Shown: positions 36,048 through 47,179 of the stretch, piece by piece
Position numbering within the stretch: the stretch's first letter is position 1
Layout of the letters: each line of letters begins with the position of its first letter
Assembly: GCA_947493705.1 (NCBI GenBank)
Contig: CANLSH010000015.1
Span: forward strand, 20,666 to 84,665
Source of the DNA: an uncultured Arachnia sp.
GTDB taxonomy: Bacteria; Actinomycetota; Actinomycetes; Propionibacteriales; Propionibacteriaceae
Direction: 5' to 3'
Length of the DNA stretch: 64,000 nt
Position numbers and translations under genes: made by a program
The notes under the pieces: model-generated
What the model was told of the DNA's origin: nothing
The model's input: the letters and a program-made list of their open reading frames with translations, nothing else
Databases searched by the model: none

Positions 36048-38425
36048 GAATCGCAATCTTCGACGGAATACTGGAAACCCATGTGGGGTCATCGCTGGAG
36101 AGAGCATTTGCGCGTCGTGGTCACGACGTGATCAACACCGGCAAGGTGGGGCGCGGGTTTGAGTATCCGCCCGAAGGGGCCGATCTCAGCCACCTGCACC
36201 ATGCGATCTCCCGCGTGCTCTCGCATGATCCCGACTGGGTGATCGTCATGCGCCCGGCCTCTCTGCCACCGAAGCTGTTGCGCCGGTTGAAATCGGGCGG
36301 GGCGAACCTCGCCGTCTGGTTCTCGGATGATCCAGTCCTGTTCAATCTCACCTACGCCCCCCAGCTGGATGCCTATGACCTCGTCCTCCACTGTGGGACG
36401 GCGGCAGTGCTGCGCCACTACGAGAAGTTCTTTGGCCGCCCCACCGGTGTCAACTTTCCCTTCTGGACCGACCACCAGGCGTTTCCCTACGTCTGGGGGA
36501 CCGAGAAGGCTGAATCCACGGCGATCTTCTTGGGAAACGTGCACAACCACGTGCGTCGCACGCGGTATTTCTCGCTGGCAGAGATGGAGGTTGACGTTCG
36601 AATACACGGCATTGCGGGTACCGACTATCTCAATCTGGGGGGCGGCTACCTCGATTCCGATGCGGAGGTCGTCAACGCTGGTGCACGGGCGAAGCTGGCC
36701 ATCAACATTCCCCAGTTCTTCCGGGATCATCGTGGACTGCCCACGTGGTTCCCCGGACTGGATGAGCTCGGATTCTTCGAATATCCCAGCCGTGTCGTGC
36801 AATACATCGCCATGGGGCTGCCAGTCCTCAGCATCATCCCCGGACAGCCACGGTTTGAGGCACTCCCGGAGATGAGGGTCGTCGAGGACATCGAGGGGGC
36901 AGACCGGGTCATCTCCCAACTACTCGCCCAGGACGAGAACCTCGCGGAAGTCAGCCGTCAGAGTGAGCAGCGCTTCGCCAAGCACTTCAGCGCTGACGCG
37001 CGTGTACTCGCCTTCGAGGCGTTGGTGACAGATGATTCGTGGCGTTCACTCGATGCTGTTGAGCGCAACCTCTGGTTCACCCAGTTCGACGGTCGGCGCG
37101 CATCGTTGGAGCAGTCCAATGCATCCTTGGAGCGTGTGGAAGTATTGGCCCCGCAGCGGCTGGGCCGGGTACTGCTGCTTGGACGCGAGGGTGAGCGTCC
37201 CACCTCCCGATTCGCGGTCACCCAGCGAGCCCTGACACGACTGGGGGCTGAGGTGCTTGCCGTCGATGCGTCACAGGCACGGATGATGGAGGAGGCCGCG
37301 TCCACGGCGGACGGCTTCGTTCTGTGTGGCGCCGCCCTGGCTCACCTCGTACCCGCGTCGCTTCCCGACGCGGCATGGCGTGTGGTCATTGACGACACGT
37401 CTCGGACGCCGCCGGAGGTTGCGCCCCTGATACCGCTGTTCGATGCCATAGGGGTGCGTGACCCGCAGCTGAGCGCCCAGCTTGCTGCCGCCGGTCATGA
37501 CAGCGTCGTGTTCTGTCCACCATCGGTGGACGCCGAGTACCTGGAATTGGTGGCCCGTATCGAGGATGTGGCACCTGTGGTCCGGACGTGGGCCAGTGAA
37601 GAAACCGACGCGCGGTTCGCCACTGCCCTCTCCTCAGACATCGTGGATCCGAAGATCAGGATTCAGCGCTACAGCGAGCTGTGGGGCAAGGGGTTGGAGG
37701 AGCTTGCGCGCAGCAGCCGCGCGCGGGTGGGACTGGTCGGCTTCGTGGGGAATGCGAACTTCCCCGTCGTGGATGAGATCACGCCCTTTGCGGCAGCGGC
37801 GGCTGACGTGGTGGTGATTCCCAGGGTCCCCGTTGAGACTGCAGTGGCCCCGTATCCATCATTGGGACTCCAGGTCCGTGAACGGGGGGAGCTGACCACC
37901 AAGCTGCGTCGGCTGATCGATTCACCCTCCCTGCGAAACATGGTGACCAATACCGATCTCATGCACAAGCTGGGTGCCGAACTGGTCCTCCAGCGGCTGG
38001 TGTCAGCTGCCATCGACCACCGGAAACGCCCCACCGATGGCCTGTGTTACGTGGCGGGACTCACGGAGCAACAGATGGTCACTCCGCCCTTCTTCGTGGA
38101 ACCCGTCATCGGAGGGGAAGCCCAACGAACGCTGGACCTCACCATCTCGCTCTCCGGCGGTGAATTTGATGACCACGTCGTTGAGATCATGGAGGATGGC
38201 CGCGTGATCCACAGTGGGACTGCCGGCCCACACCTGCAGTTCATCGTCCTGGCCGTACCAGGAAGGGCGCTGGGGCAGCTCTCCCTACGCCTGCGCTACG
38301 ACGGTGCGGCAGCCATCGCTCCCGCCGAGACCCTGGTCCGCGTCGACATCACGGGCGAGTTGTTCGCTGAAGACATCGTGGCGACCGGAAGCCGGCTTCA
38401 CACCCAGGTGTGGCTCAGGGTGTGA
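36044..38425 (+). CDS. Large CgeB-like glycosyltransferase with added C-terminal domains
   Basis: 793 residues. The first about 340 resemble the CgeB group (WFSDDPVLFNLTYAPQLD, DLVLHCGTAAVLRHYEKFFG, AIFLGNVHNHVRRTRYF, FFEYPSRVVQYIAMGLPVLS). A second part (about 375-660) looks like another transferase-type Rossmann region (GRVLLLGREGERPTS, RVGLVGFVGNANFPVVDEIT). A C-terminal beta-rich region follows (about 680-793). No motif tells the sugar. ATG 36044 overlaps the preceding stop (ATGA), so it forms a coupled set with 33647 and 34476. It ends 22 bp before the convergent wecC. Confidence 0.8.
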   Translation: MRIAIFDGILETHVGSSLERAFARRGHDVINTGKVGRGFEYPPEGADLSHLHHAISRVLSHDPDWVIVMRPASLPPKLLRRLKSGGANLAVWFSDDPVLFNLTYAPQLDAYDLVLHCGTAAVLRHYEKFFGRPTGVNFPFWTDHQAFPYVWGTEKAESTAIFLGNVHNHVRRTRYFSLAEMEVDVRIHGIAGTDYLNLGGGYLDSDAEVVNAGARAKLAINIPQFFRDHRGLPTWFPGLDELGFFEYPSRVVQYIAMGLPVLSIIPGQPRFEALPEMRVVEDIEGADRVISQLLAQDENLAEVSRQSEQRFAKHFSADARVLAFEALVTDDSWRSLDAVERNLWFTQFDGRRASLEQSNASLERVEVLAPQRLGRVLLLGREGERPTSRFAVTQRALTRLGAEVLAVDASQARMMEEAASTADGFVLCGAALAHLVPASLPDAAWRVVIDDTSRTPPEVAPLIPLFDAIGVRDPQLSAQLAAAGHDSVVFCPPSVDAEYLELVARIEDVAPVVRTWASEETDARFATALSSDIVDPKIRIQRYSELWGKGLEELARSSRARVGLVGFVGNANFPVVDEITPFAAAAADVVVIPRVPVETAVAPYPSLGLQVRERGELTTKLRRLIDSPSLRNMVTNTDLMHKLGAELVLQRLVSAAIDHRKRPTDGLCYVAGLTEQQMVTPPFFVEPVIGGEAQRTLDLTISLSGGEFDDHVVEIMEDGRVIHSGTAGPHLQFIVLAVPGRALGQLSLRLRYDGAAAIAPAETLVRVDITGELFAEDIVATGSRLHTQVWLRV

Positions 38426-38447
38426 CACGCTCCCGCGCGGAAGCTGA

Positions 38448-39674
38448 TCAGCGCCACAGACCCTTGCTGTCCACGATCGCCTTGTCAGCAACCCGGTCAA
38501 AAGGGACGGCCCTGAACACGTCGTGATCGACGAGCACGACGACGACGTCTGCGGCCTCCAGGGCTTCATCCACCGGGGTGAGCCGCACGTTGGACAGCTC
38601 CGCCAGCGTCGTGGGTAGTTCGCTCACGTGGGGTTCCACAGCGAGTATCCGCGACGATGGATTCGACTCGGCGTACTCGCGGACGATCTGCAGAGCGGGG
38701 GATTCGCGTAGATCATCGATGTTTGGTTTGAACGCCAACCCGAGCATCGCGACGGTGGGTGTCCCAATGCCTTGACTGGCCGCACGGATGCGCTCCATCA
38801 GATAGTGGGGCTTGCTGTCGTTCACTTCTCGGGCCGTGCGAATGAGCCGGGCCTGTTGAGGGGCGGCGGCCACGATGAACCACGGGTCCACGGCGATGCA
38901 GTGTCCGCCCACCCCCGGGCCGGGCTGCAGAATATTGACGCGGGGATGATGGTTCGCCAGCTCAATGAGCTCCCACACGTCAATGCCCAAGCGGTCCGAA
39001 ATGATGCTGAGTTCGTTGGCAAAGGCGATGTTGACGTCGCGGAAGCTGTTTTCTGCGAGCTTGGCCAACTCTGCGGTGATGGCATTGGTCACCAGAATCT
39101 CGCCCTTGCAGAAGGTGCGGTACAGCTCCCGGGTCTCCTCGGATGCCTCCGGCGTGATACCTCCGACGATGCGATCATTGTTCACGAGTTCGATCATGAT
39201 TTTGCCGGGAAGCACTCGTTCGGGACAGTGCGCGAACCGGACGCCAGCGTCGGCCAGATCGGGGCGTTCCTCAGCCACGACGTCTGCCATGCGTTGTGTG
39301 GTGCCGGGCGGCGAGGTGGATTCCAGGATCAGCAGTTCATTACCGGTGAGGTGCTTGGCGACGGCGCGGGCGGCGGCCTCGATGTAGCTCTGGTCAGCGC
39401 TGTGGTCGTCGTGGAAGGGTGTGGGCACGGCGATGATGTAGGTGTCGGCGGGCACGGGCTCGGTGGAGGCCGTCAACGTGCCGTTGGCCACTGCTCGGGC
39501 CACGTAGTCACCGAGGTCGGGTTCCACGAAGGGCACCCTTCCCGAACTGACCGCGGCCACGATCTTCGGGCTGAGGTCAACACCGTGGACGTGTTTGCCG
39601 TTCTCGGCGAAGATCGCGGCTGTCGGGAGGCCGATGTAGCCGAGGCCCATCACGCACACATCTGTTCGTCTCAC
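38448..39674 (-). CDS. wecC: UDP-N-acetyl-D-mannosamine dehydrogenase
   Basis: Oxidises UDP-ManNAc to UDP-ManNAcA; 408 residues. Blocks are GLGYIGLPTAAIFAENG, ILESTSPPGTTQ, CPERVLPG, the catalytic cysteine in GVGGHCIAVDPWF, and GLAFKPNIDDLRESPA. GGHC-IAVDPWF is characteristic of WecC rather than UDP-glucose dehydrogenases. With WecB (19214) it completes the route from UDP-GlcNAc. GTG 39674 has GGAG 7 bases upstream. It stands alone, between the convergent glycosyltransferase operon on its left and the 43066-39772 operon upstream. Confidence 0.93.
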   Translation of the reverse strand: MRRTDVCVMGLGYIGLPTAAIFAENGKHVHGVDLSPKIVAAVSSGRVPFVEPDLGDYVARAVANGTLTASTEPVPADTYIIAVPTPFHDDHSADQSYIEAAARAVAKHLTGNELLILESTSPPGTTQRMADVVAEERPDLADAGVRFAHCPERVLPGKIMIELVNNDRIVGGITPEASEETRELYRTFCKGEILVTNAITAELAKLAENSFRDVNIAFANELSIISDRLGIDVWELIELANHHPRVNILQPGPGVGGHCIAVDPWFIVAAAPQQARLIRTAREVNDSKPHYLMERIRAASQGIGTPTVAMLGLAFKPNIDDLRESPALQIVREYAESNPSSRILAVEPHVSELPTTLAELSNVRLTPVDEALEAADVVVVLVDHDVFRAVPFDRVADKAIVDSKGLWR

Positions 39675-39771
39675 TCGTGATCTCCGCTCAAGCTCCTGCT
39701 GCGTTGCGCCGCATGCAAGGGCGCTTGTCGTGTTCAGCCTAACGATTCTGTGTCACTGACGCGTAGTCGCC

Positions 39772-41469
39772 TCATGGCGACGACGTCCCGGGTGGGGCGG
39801 AGCTGAGCTCGCGCACCAGGGACACGAGTGCGAGTGTGGAGGCTCGTCTGCTGAACGGTTCGGCCCGGTCCGGGCTGTGGGGGGATGGGGCAAAGCCAGC
39901 CAGGAACTGGCTGATGGCGCCCTCATCGTCCTCGATGAAGTGGACGCCGTCCACCTCGGACAGAAGATCGTGCAATGCACTGCCCGTGGGATCGCCCTGA
40001 CACAGGATCGCCACATCCAGACCAGCCACGAGGTAGTCGAACACCTTGGTGGGCATTTCCGCGCCACCACTGGTGATCCACGCCACTCCCAGATCCAGCG
40101 TCGCGAGACGCTCCAGCACCGCTGGGCGGGGAAGGCGACCGTACTGGCTCACGTTGGCGCCATGGGTTTCTTCAAGAGGTCTACCCATGTGGTGCAGCTC
40201 ACCCCCCTGTGCTGCGAGAACTTCCAGCAGTGGGGTGGGCGGGGTCATCGTAAAGAACTGCCCTGCGTGGCCGACACGGATTGGTCCCGGCTCACGTTCC
40301 TCAAGAACCTCGGGTAACGGCGTCCGTTCATCCCAGCCGTTGCGCACCACGTCGATTCGCGCGTCGGGACCACTGGGCACGACGGTGCCGCGGTTCATCT
40401 CGTGCACGATCGTGACCACGTCCGCCGCCATGTTCCAGCCCTTCTCCCAGTCGATGGCACGGGCCTGCGACTTCTCGGTGAAGGAGCGACGTGGATTGAG
40501 TGCGAACGGATCCCGGTAGTCCAGGACTGTCCGGGCATACCAGTGGTCCTGCGCCCAGGCGGCGAACCCGAAGTACTCGAAAGGATTGCCGGTGATGATG
40601 ACCACGTCATAGTGGTCGTCCCGCGCGGCGAAGTAGCGCTCCAGTGCCACGTGCCAGTACCCGCCCACATGCCGCGTGGGCGCGTAGGCCTCGCCTGAGG
40701 CATGTGTGAAAGCAGCGGTGGCCCAGGAATCGATGGCGCCGCCGCCAGGAGCGAGGGTGGCCGGGCCGAGGTCCGGCACGTGGTGCACGCGTCCGGTGGC
40801 TTCGGGCCATGGTGCGGCGGTGGCGAGGTCGACGGTGATGTCACCACCGGAGAGTTCTTCGAGCATGTCGAACCAGTAGCTGGGACGCTGGGCCCCCACC
40901 GTCGGATTGTCCCCGGCGTAGTAGGCCACCAGAAGGACCCGGATGATCCCGTGCCTCCGGACCGACGGTGTGGGGGTGGCGGGTGCCGCGACGTCGACGA
41001 GGGCGGCTTCGGAAAGGTCCCTGACGGTGGATGGCCAGGAGGCGGTGAAGCGTTGCCGGACGTCGGCATCGAGGAAGAGGGTGCCTTCTGCGGCGCTGAC
41101 GAGCGCTACCGCTCCGGCAGCTGCGACAACGGGGTGCTGGCCGTGCACCCATGCCGCCAACGGCCAGCCGCGCGAAGCGGTGGACCACAGAGCCAGGTCC
41201 TGTGCCCAGCCGTTGGGCTCAACAACCATCATCGGGCGGTGGAGATACTTCTCCAGCCAGTCAAGGACAAGCTTCCACCCGGCGACGTGTGGCCCGGACA
41301 GGGACCCCATCTCAATGCGCATCGAGGGCTCGGGCAGTGGAATGGTTTGTGCAACGCCGCTCAGGTGAAGGCTGTGCCCATCGCGGTGCACCACGGGCCA
41401 GTGCCGTGAGCGGGCAGCTGCGGCAACTGCCGTGTCATCCGTGATGACCACCGGAGTGTGGAGCGTCAT
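39772..41469 (-). CDS. Glycosyltransferase, GT4-like
   Basis: 565 residues. An N-terminal extension of about 175 residues is not recognised. A GT-B fold then starts at RVLLVAYYAGDNPTVGAQRPSYWF; TGNPFEYFGFAAWAQ and YRDPFALNPRRSF follow. The donor-site part has EMPTKVFDYLVAGLDVAIL and GVAWITSGGAEMP. It is the last gene of a three-gene leftward operon whose members overlap as ATGA. The acceptor and sugar are unknown. The gene is leftward and ends about 100 bp before the wecC start codon. Confidence 0.82.
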   Translation of the reverse strand: MTLHTPVVITDDTAVAAAARSRHWPVVHRDGHSLHLSGVAQTIPLPEPSMRIEMGSLSGPHVAGWKLVLDWLEKYLHRPMMVVEPNGWAQDLALWSTASRGWPLAAWVHGQHPVVAAAGAVALVSAAEGTLFLDADVRQRFTASWPSTVRDLSEAALVDVAAPATPTPSVRRHGIIRVLLVAYYAGDNPTVGAQRPSYWFDMLEELSGGDITVDLATAAPWPEATGRVHHVPDLGPATLAPGGGAIDSWATAAFTHASGEAYAPTRHVGGYWHVALERYFAARDDHYDVVIITGNPFEYFGFAAWAQDHWYARTVLDYRDPFALNPRRSFTEKSQARAIDWEKGWNMAADVVTIVHEMNRGTVVPSGPDARIDVVRNGWDERTPLPEVLEEREPGPIRVGHAGQFFTMTPPTPLLEVLAAQGGELHHMGRPLEETHGANVSQYGRLPRPAVLERLATLDLGVAWITSGGAEMPTKVFDYLVAGLDVAILCQGDPTGSALHDLLSEVDGVHFIEDDEGAISQFLAGFAPSPHSPDRAEPFSRRASTLALVSLVRELSSAPPGTSSP

Positions 41470-42659
41470 GATGACAACCTCCCGATCAGTTCAATCTCGC
41501 GATCAATCGTCGCTGCCCGGCCGCATTGTGCTCGTGCTCGGGCGGCGGCATTGCGGGACAGTTCCGGCATCAGTTCCGGATGCGTCACCAGATGCCACAG
41601 GGCATCAGCGAACGCCCAGGGATCGTTTCCGCGCGGCAGCAGACTGCACGTGTCATCGGTGAAGTCAGGGATTGCGGCCACGGGATTGGTGATGGTGACC
41701 ATGCCGCTTGCCATCGCCTCGCCGAGCATCACGCCCTGGGTGTCGTAGCGGGTAGGGCACAGGAAGACGCCATGCGCGTCGTGCAGCGCGGCCATCTGGG
41801 CCGGGCTGGAGAAACCTTCCTCGACGGTGACGTTGTCGAAGCGGCGAACCTGGGACACCTCGGCACGAAAGTGGCCGCCATAGCCGCGCACCATGATGTC
41901 CAGCTCGGAGAAGCCGTCGCGCCGGGAGCAAATCTCCAACGCTCGGAGCGCAACGTCATTGGCGAAGTTGCGTTGCGTGAAGCTGCGCAGCAGCAGGATT
42001 CGCTTGGCTTCTTCGGGACGCCGCTCCCGCGCCCGGTAGGTGTCAGTGTCGATGTGGTTGGGAATGACTTCGACGGAGGTGGCCTCCACACCGACGTCGA
42101 ATTCGGAGTAGCGACGCTGGGTCTGGGAAACGAACACCTTGGTGACGGCGGGGTCCGTGAAGACCGGTGCCGCAGCACGAAACCGATCCTGATTCTGGGC
42201 ATCGCGGATATGGCGAATGGCGAAAAGTTCCTCGGTTGTGGTGTTGCCCTGCAACCGACGGTAGTCGCGGACCTCGTAACCGTGGAACCACACGGCAAGA
42301 TGTCGGCCAGGGATGCGGGCGTGCAACTCATCAAGCGCCTGCGGCGTGGGGGAATGGGCGAGCACGGGGGAGCCGGATTCTGCAATCGCATCGAGAGCGG
42401 CGGTGAGATCGGCCGGTCGGATGACGGCCACGGGAGCGGTTTCATCCTCTAGAAGGGCTGGCTTGCCGATGTTGAGGGGGGAGTAGTCCACCACCACTCC
42501 GCGGAGTCCCGCCCTGGCGTAGGCCTCCACTCGCGTGCGCACGTATTCCGAACCCGTGCGCCAGTGGTGGGGATACGTCACTGCCATGACCACGAAGTCG
42601 TGACGCGTCCGCAACGTGTCCAGAACAGATGCCACCCCGGTCTCAGCGGTGCTCGTCAC
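41466..42659 (-). CDS. Glycosyltransferase, GT4-like
   Basis: 397 residues, a single GT-B enzyme. Visible features are YPHHWRTGSEYVRTRVEAYARAG near the N-terminus, IPNHIDTDTY, ILLLRSFTQRNFANDVALRA, EGFSSPAQMAALH and the donor-binding block GVMLGEAMASGMV (the Glu corresponds to the E-x7-E motif). It probably transfers one sugar during repeat-unit assembly. ATG 42659 overlaps the coiled-coil gene's stop, and its own stop overlaps the next ATG. The three genes are therefore strictly coupled. Confidence 0.88.
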   Translation of the reverse strand: MTSTAETGVASVLDTLRTRHDFVVMAVTYPHHWRTGSEYVRTRVEAYARAGLRGVVVDYSPLNIGKPALLEDETAPVAVIRPADLTAALDAIAESGSPVLAHSPTPQALDELHARIPGRHLAVWFHGYEVRDYRRLQGNTTTEELFAIRHIRDAQNQDRFRAAAPVFTDPAVTKVFVSQTQRRYSEFDVGVEATSVEVIPNHIDTDTYRARERRPEEAKRILLLRSFTQRNFANDVALRALEICSRRDGFSELDIMVRGYGGHFRAEVSQVRRFDNVTVEEGFSSPAQMAALHDAHGVFLCPTRYDTQGVMLGEAMASGMVTITNPVAAIPDFTDDTCSLLPRGNDPWAFADALWHLVTHPELMPELSRNAAARARAQCGRAATIDREIELIGRLSS

Positions 42660-43066
42660 GACGCATCCGGTTTGGCGTAGTGCCCACGTCGAAGAACTTT
42701 CTTTGCCATCAGTCGCTCCGGCTTCTCCAGCTGCTTCTTCAGCCGGGCGACGTGATTCTCGAGGTTGACGATGGTGGTTCTGAGCGTCTCCTGCGTAGTC
42801 CCCTCCGATTCCTGAGCGGACGTGACCTCTGTCAGCTGCGCCCGCAACTCACGAGTCTGAGTGTGTTCCTGCTGCAGCTTCTCCTTGAAGACCTGGGCCT
42901 CCGCGCGGGCCTGGTCCACACGCTCCGCGAGCGCAAGGGCATCGGCGCGGAGTTCATCGATGGTGCGCCCCGCCTCCGCGAGTTGCCGGTTGGCGGCGTC
43001 GAGTTCTGCACGCGCCAATCGCTCAAGATGGGTGGCGCTCTGGTCTGGCTGCGTCAATGGATCCAC
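42656..43066 (-). CDS. Small coiled-coil protein
   Basis: 136 residues, almost wholly a Glu/Arg/Leu/Ala-rich helix (about 12-115) with heptad spacing (ERLARAELDAANRQLAEAG, VNLENHVARLKKQLE), then a basic tail (MAKKVLRRGHYAKPD). No signal peptide or membrane segment. It is the first gene of the coupled leftward operon, ahead of two glycosyltransferases. A length-controlling (Wzz- or WbdD-coil-like) or scaffolding role is possible but unproved. The start is 84 bp from the argG stop. Confidence 0.65.
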   Translation of the reverse strand: MDPLTQPDQSATHLERLARAELDAANRQLAEAGRTIDELRADALALAERVDQARAEAQVFKEKLQQEHTQTRELRAQLTEVTSAQESEGTTQETLRTTIVNLENHVARLKKQLEKPERLMAKKVLRRGHYAKPDAS

Positions 43067-43150
43067 GCATGGAGCCTACCGACGAACTCTGAGCGCTGCT
43101 CATGAGACGGCCGATCGACGTGGACGACCAGTGCGGGAAACTGCGGAAGC

Positions 43151-44617
<1,467 letters not shown>

Positions 44618-44673
44618 CTAGAGTGTGGAACTGGTTTCGCCTCCAAAGCCCCCCGTCACTGCACAGGAGAAAC

Positions 44674-47169
44674 ATGCAACAACCGCATGCCGTCATCGCT
44701 CTTCCCAACAACATAGAGATCGATGCGCGCGCGCACCGCAACGGTCTTGCACTGCTTGCGGCGGGATACAAGGTCACCATGGTCGGGTTCGGCGCGGGTA
44801 TCCCGCCCCGGGGGTTCATAGCCGGTATGCCCTACATCCTGTGCTCCCCCCGGGCAGCTGCACCCGTGAAGCGGCCCCTGTCGTTGGTCTATCGGGGAGT
44901 GCGCAAGGCGTTCCATCTGGCAGCGAACCGCCGTCCACCGCAGGAAGTGCTCAAGCAGGTTGCCCGAATCGACGAAGCCACGTACCGCATCACGGACAAG
45001 GCCCGTGAGCTCAAGAACAAGGTGAGACCTCCGGCACAGGAGCCGGAGGAGGAACGCAAGCTGTGGGAGAAGGCCCTGCCCCACGTGCCGGAGATGGTCC
45101 GCTCCATGAAGCCGTACGTGCTCGAACTGCAACCCGATCTGATTGTCACCGACGTCCACCTGCTGCCGCTGGCCACCGAGGTGGCGACGATCTGGCGCGC
45201 GCAGGGCCACGCCGTCGGCGTCGTCTACGACGCCAGAGAATACGTGTACGGACTGGCCAGTGAGGACACCAACGTCACGGAGGGATTCCCCGCGCTGGAG
45301 GCCGAATACATTGGCAGCTGCGACGCCACCGTCACTGTGTGCGAACCGATCGCGGATTTCCTGGCAGAGAAGTACAGCCTGCCCGTCACTCCGCAGCTGG
45401 TTCCCAATGCGCCCATCTACGCTCTACCGCCCGTGGATCACCCCATGACCGTCCGGGACCTACTGCACATTGACGACGACGCCCCACTCCTGGTCTACGC
45501 CGGCGGTCTGTCCTACCACCGCGGCGTGCACGACGTGGTGGCCGCCCTGCCGAAACTGCCGGGGGTGCATCTGGCCATCGGTGCACGGCGCGGCAGCAGC
45601 TACGTGTTGGAACTTGAAGAGCTGGCACACAGACACAAGGTGGCGGAGCGGGTCCATTTCGTCCCCTTCGCCCCCACACACGAGGTGGCCGAATACCTGG
45701 CATCGGCGACGGCCGCAGTCTTTCCGTTCCTGCCGGTGGGCAACCACAACTGGGCGGCGCCCAACAAGTACTACGAGGCCGTCCAGGCGCGGCTGCCCAT
45801 CCTGACATCCAATATGGAATGGCTGGGGGAACGAGTGTCGAAGTTGGGGATCGGGGAAGTCTTCGAACACTCCAATCCGGATTCACTGGCCGCGGCCACC
45901 AGCACGCTGTTGTCACACATCGAGGACTACAGGGCGCGTTTCACCGACGAGATGGTTGCGCAGCACAGCTTCGAGGAATTCCTGCCCACCGTCCAGGAGG
46001 TCTGTCTGGACGTCACAACCTCCCGCGCCAAGGAGGGGCTGCGGCCCGGAACGCTTGAGGAGCAGCTCAGTGCCATCCGGCGAGACATGCTGACCCAGCG
46101 GGCCACCCTTGCCGACTCGGAAATCTTCGAGAGCCGCCCATGGCTGAGGATCGGCAACGCCAACACAGGGGGCCAGCCCAGGCTCTGGGCCTCCGCGCTG
46201 ATGCGCGAGCACCCCGAGGCCATCGCGGAATCGGTATGGCTCATCCGAGACCAGCCGGTCACTTTCCCGGCTGATCACAATGTCACCTACCAGCAGTGGG
46301 TCTCACCCGCCTGGCAGCGTCAACTCGTCCGCAAACTGGAAAATCGTGTCACGCACGTCCTGACGGAGAGCCACCGCCCCGCGGTGGGGGCGAAGTTCGG
46401 TAAATATTTTCATGAGGAGACGGCCTGGTTCAAGGAGGTCGGCATCGCGCAGGCGCTCGTCTTCCACGGTTCAGACATTCGCAATCCGCGCCTGCATGCT
46501 GCTCTGGAACTGGATTCGCCGTTCCGGGACCCCGAGGAGGAACTCACCGCCGCGCTGCAGGGACAGGTGGATGCCATCACGCCCCACGTCCTCGCCTTTG
46601 ACGGTCCGGTGTTTGTCACCACGATGGATCTGATGGACTATCTGCCTGAGGCGACGTGGTTGCCTGTGGTCGTCGATACCGACATCTGGTCCAGTGACAT
46701 CGTGCCGTTCTCCCGCCCCGGCGCGCCCAAGGTCTTCCATGCTCCATCAAGGGGGTCCATGAAGGGCACCGATGATGTGGATCAGATCTGCCTTCGGCTG
46801 CAGGCTGAGGGCCGCATCCGTTATGTGCGCGAGGAAGGACTGACTCGCCAGCGGATGCAGGAATCGATGATGGATTGCGACATCGTGATCGACCAGCTGC
46901 GCCTCGGGGATTATGGCATCACGGCTGTGGAGGCCATGTCCGGTGGCAAGATCGTCATTGGGCACGTGTCCGAACGCGTCCGGAAGCGGATCGACGGCGA
47001 CGTGCCCATCGTCGAGGCCGCATGGCACAATCTGCGCGAAGTTCTTGAGGCCGTGATGGAGAACCCGGACCGGGTTGCGGATCTCTCGCAGGCGGGCCGC
47101 GACTACGCCCGACGTTGGCATGACGGCCGCGCGAGCGCCGCCGTGCTGGCTGACTTCATGGGGCTGTGA
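44674..47169 (+). CDS. Two-domain glycosyltransferase (two GT-B regions)
   Basis: 831 residues. The N-terminal enzyme has LPNNIEIDARAHRNGLALLA, VYDAREYVYGLASED, CEPIADFLAEKY, LVYAGGLSYHRGVHDVVAAL and APNKYYEAVQARLPIL. A second GT-B-like domain from about 490 (ALVFHGSDIRNPRLHAAL, LPVVVDTDIWSS, APSRGSMKGTDDVDQI) ends with DYGITAVEAMSGGKIVIGHVS. The first half is clearly related to the protein at 61161. Two transfer steps are likely. ATG 44674 is fixed by AGGAG four bases upstream. It heads a five-gene operon with the ABC exporter. Confidence 0.88.
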   Translation: MQQPHAVIALPNNIEIDARAHRNGLALLAAGYKVTMVGFGAGIPPRGFIAGMPYILCSPRAAAPVKRPLSLVYRGVRKAFHLAANRRPPQEVLKQVARIDEATYRITDKARELKNKVRPPAQEPEEERKLWEKALPHVPEMVRSMKPYVLELQPDLIVTDVHLLPLATEVATIWRAQGHAVGVVYDAREYVYGLASEDTNVTEGFPALEAEYIGSCDATVTVCEPIADFLAEKYSLPVTPQLVPNAPIYALPPVDHPMTVRDLLHIDDDAPLLVYAGGLSYHRGVHDVVAALPKLPGVHLAIGARRGSSYVLELEELAHRHKVAERVHFVPFAPTHEVAEYLASATAAVFPFLPVGNHNWAAPNKYYEAVQARLPILTSNMEWLGERVSKLGIGEVFEHSNPDSLAAATSTLLSHIEDYRARFTDEMVAQHSFEEFLPTVQEVCLDVTTSRAKEGLRPGTLEEQLSAIRRDMLTQRATLADSEIFESRPWLRIGNANTGGQPRLWASALMREHPEAIAESVWLIRDQPVTFPADHNVTYQQWVSPAWQRQLVRKLENRVTHVLTESHRPAVGAKFGKYFHEETAWFKEVGIAQALVFHGSDIRNPRLHAALELDSPFRDPEEELTAALQGQVDAITPHVLAFDGPVFVTTMDLMDYLPEATWLPVVVDTDIWSSDIVPFSRPGAPKVFHAPSRGSMKGTDDVDQICLRLQAEGRIRYVREEGLTRQRMQESMMDCDIVIDQLRLGDYGITAVEAMSGGKIVIGHVSERVRKRIDGDVPIVEAAWHNLREVLEAVMENPDRVADLSQAGRDYARRWHDGRASAAVLADFMGL

Positions 47170-47179
47170 TGAGCTGCCG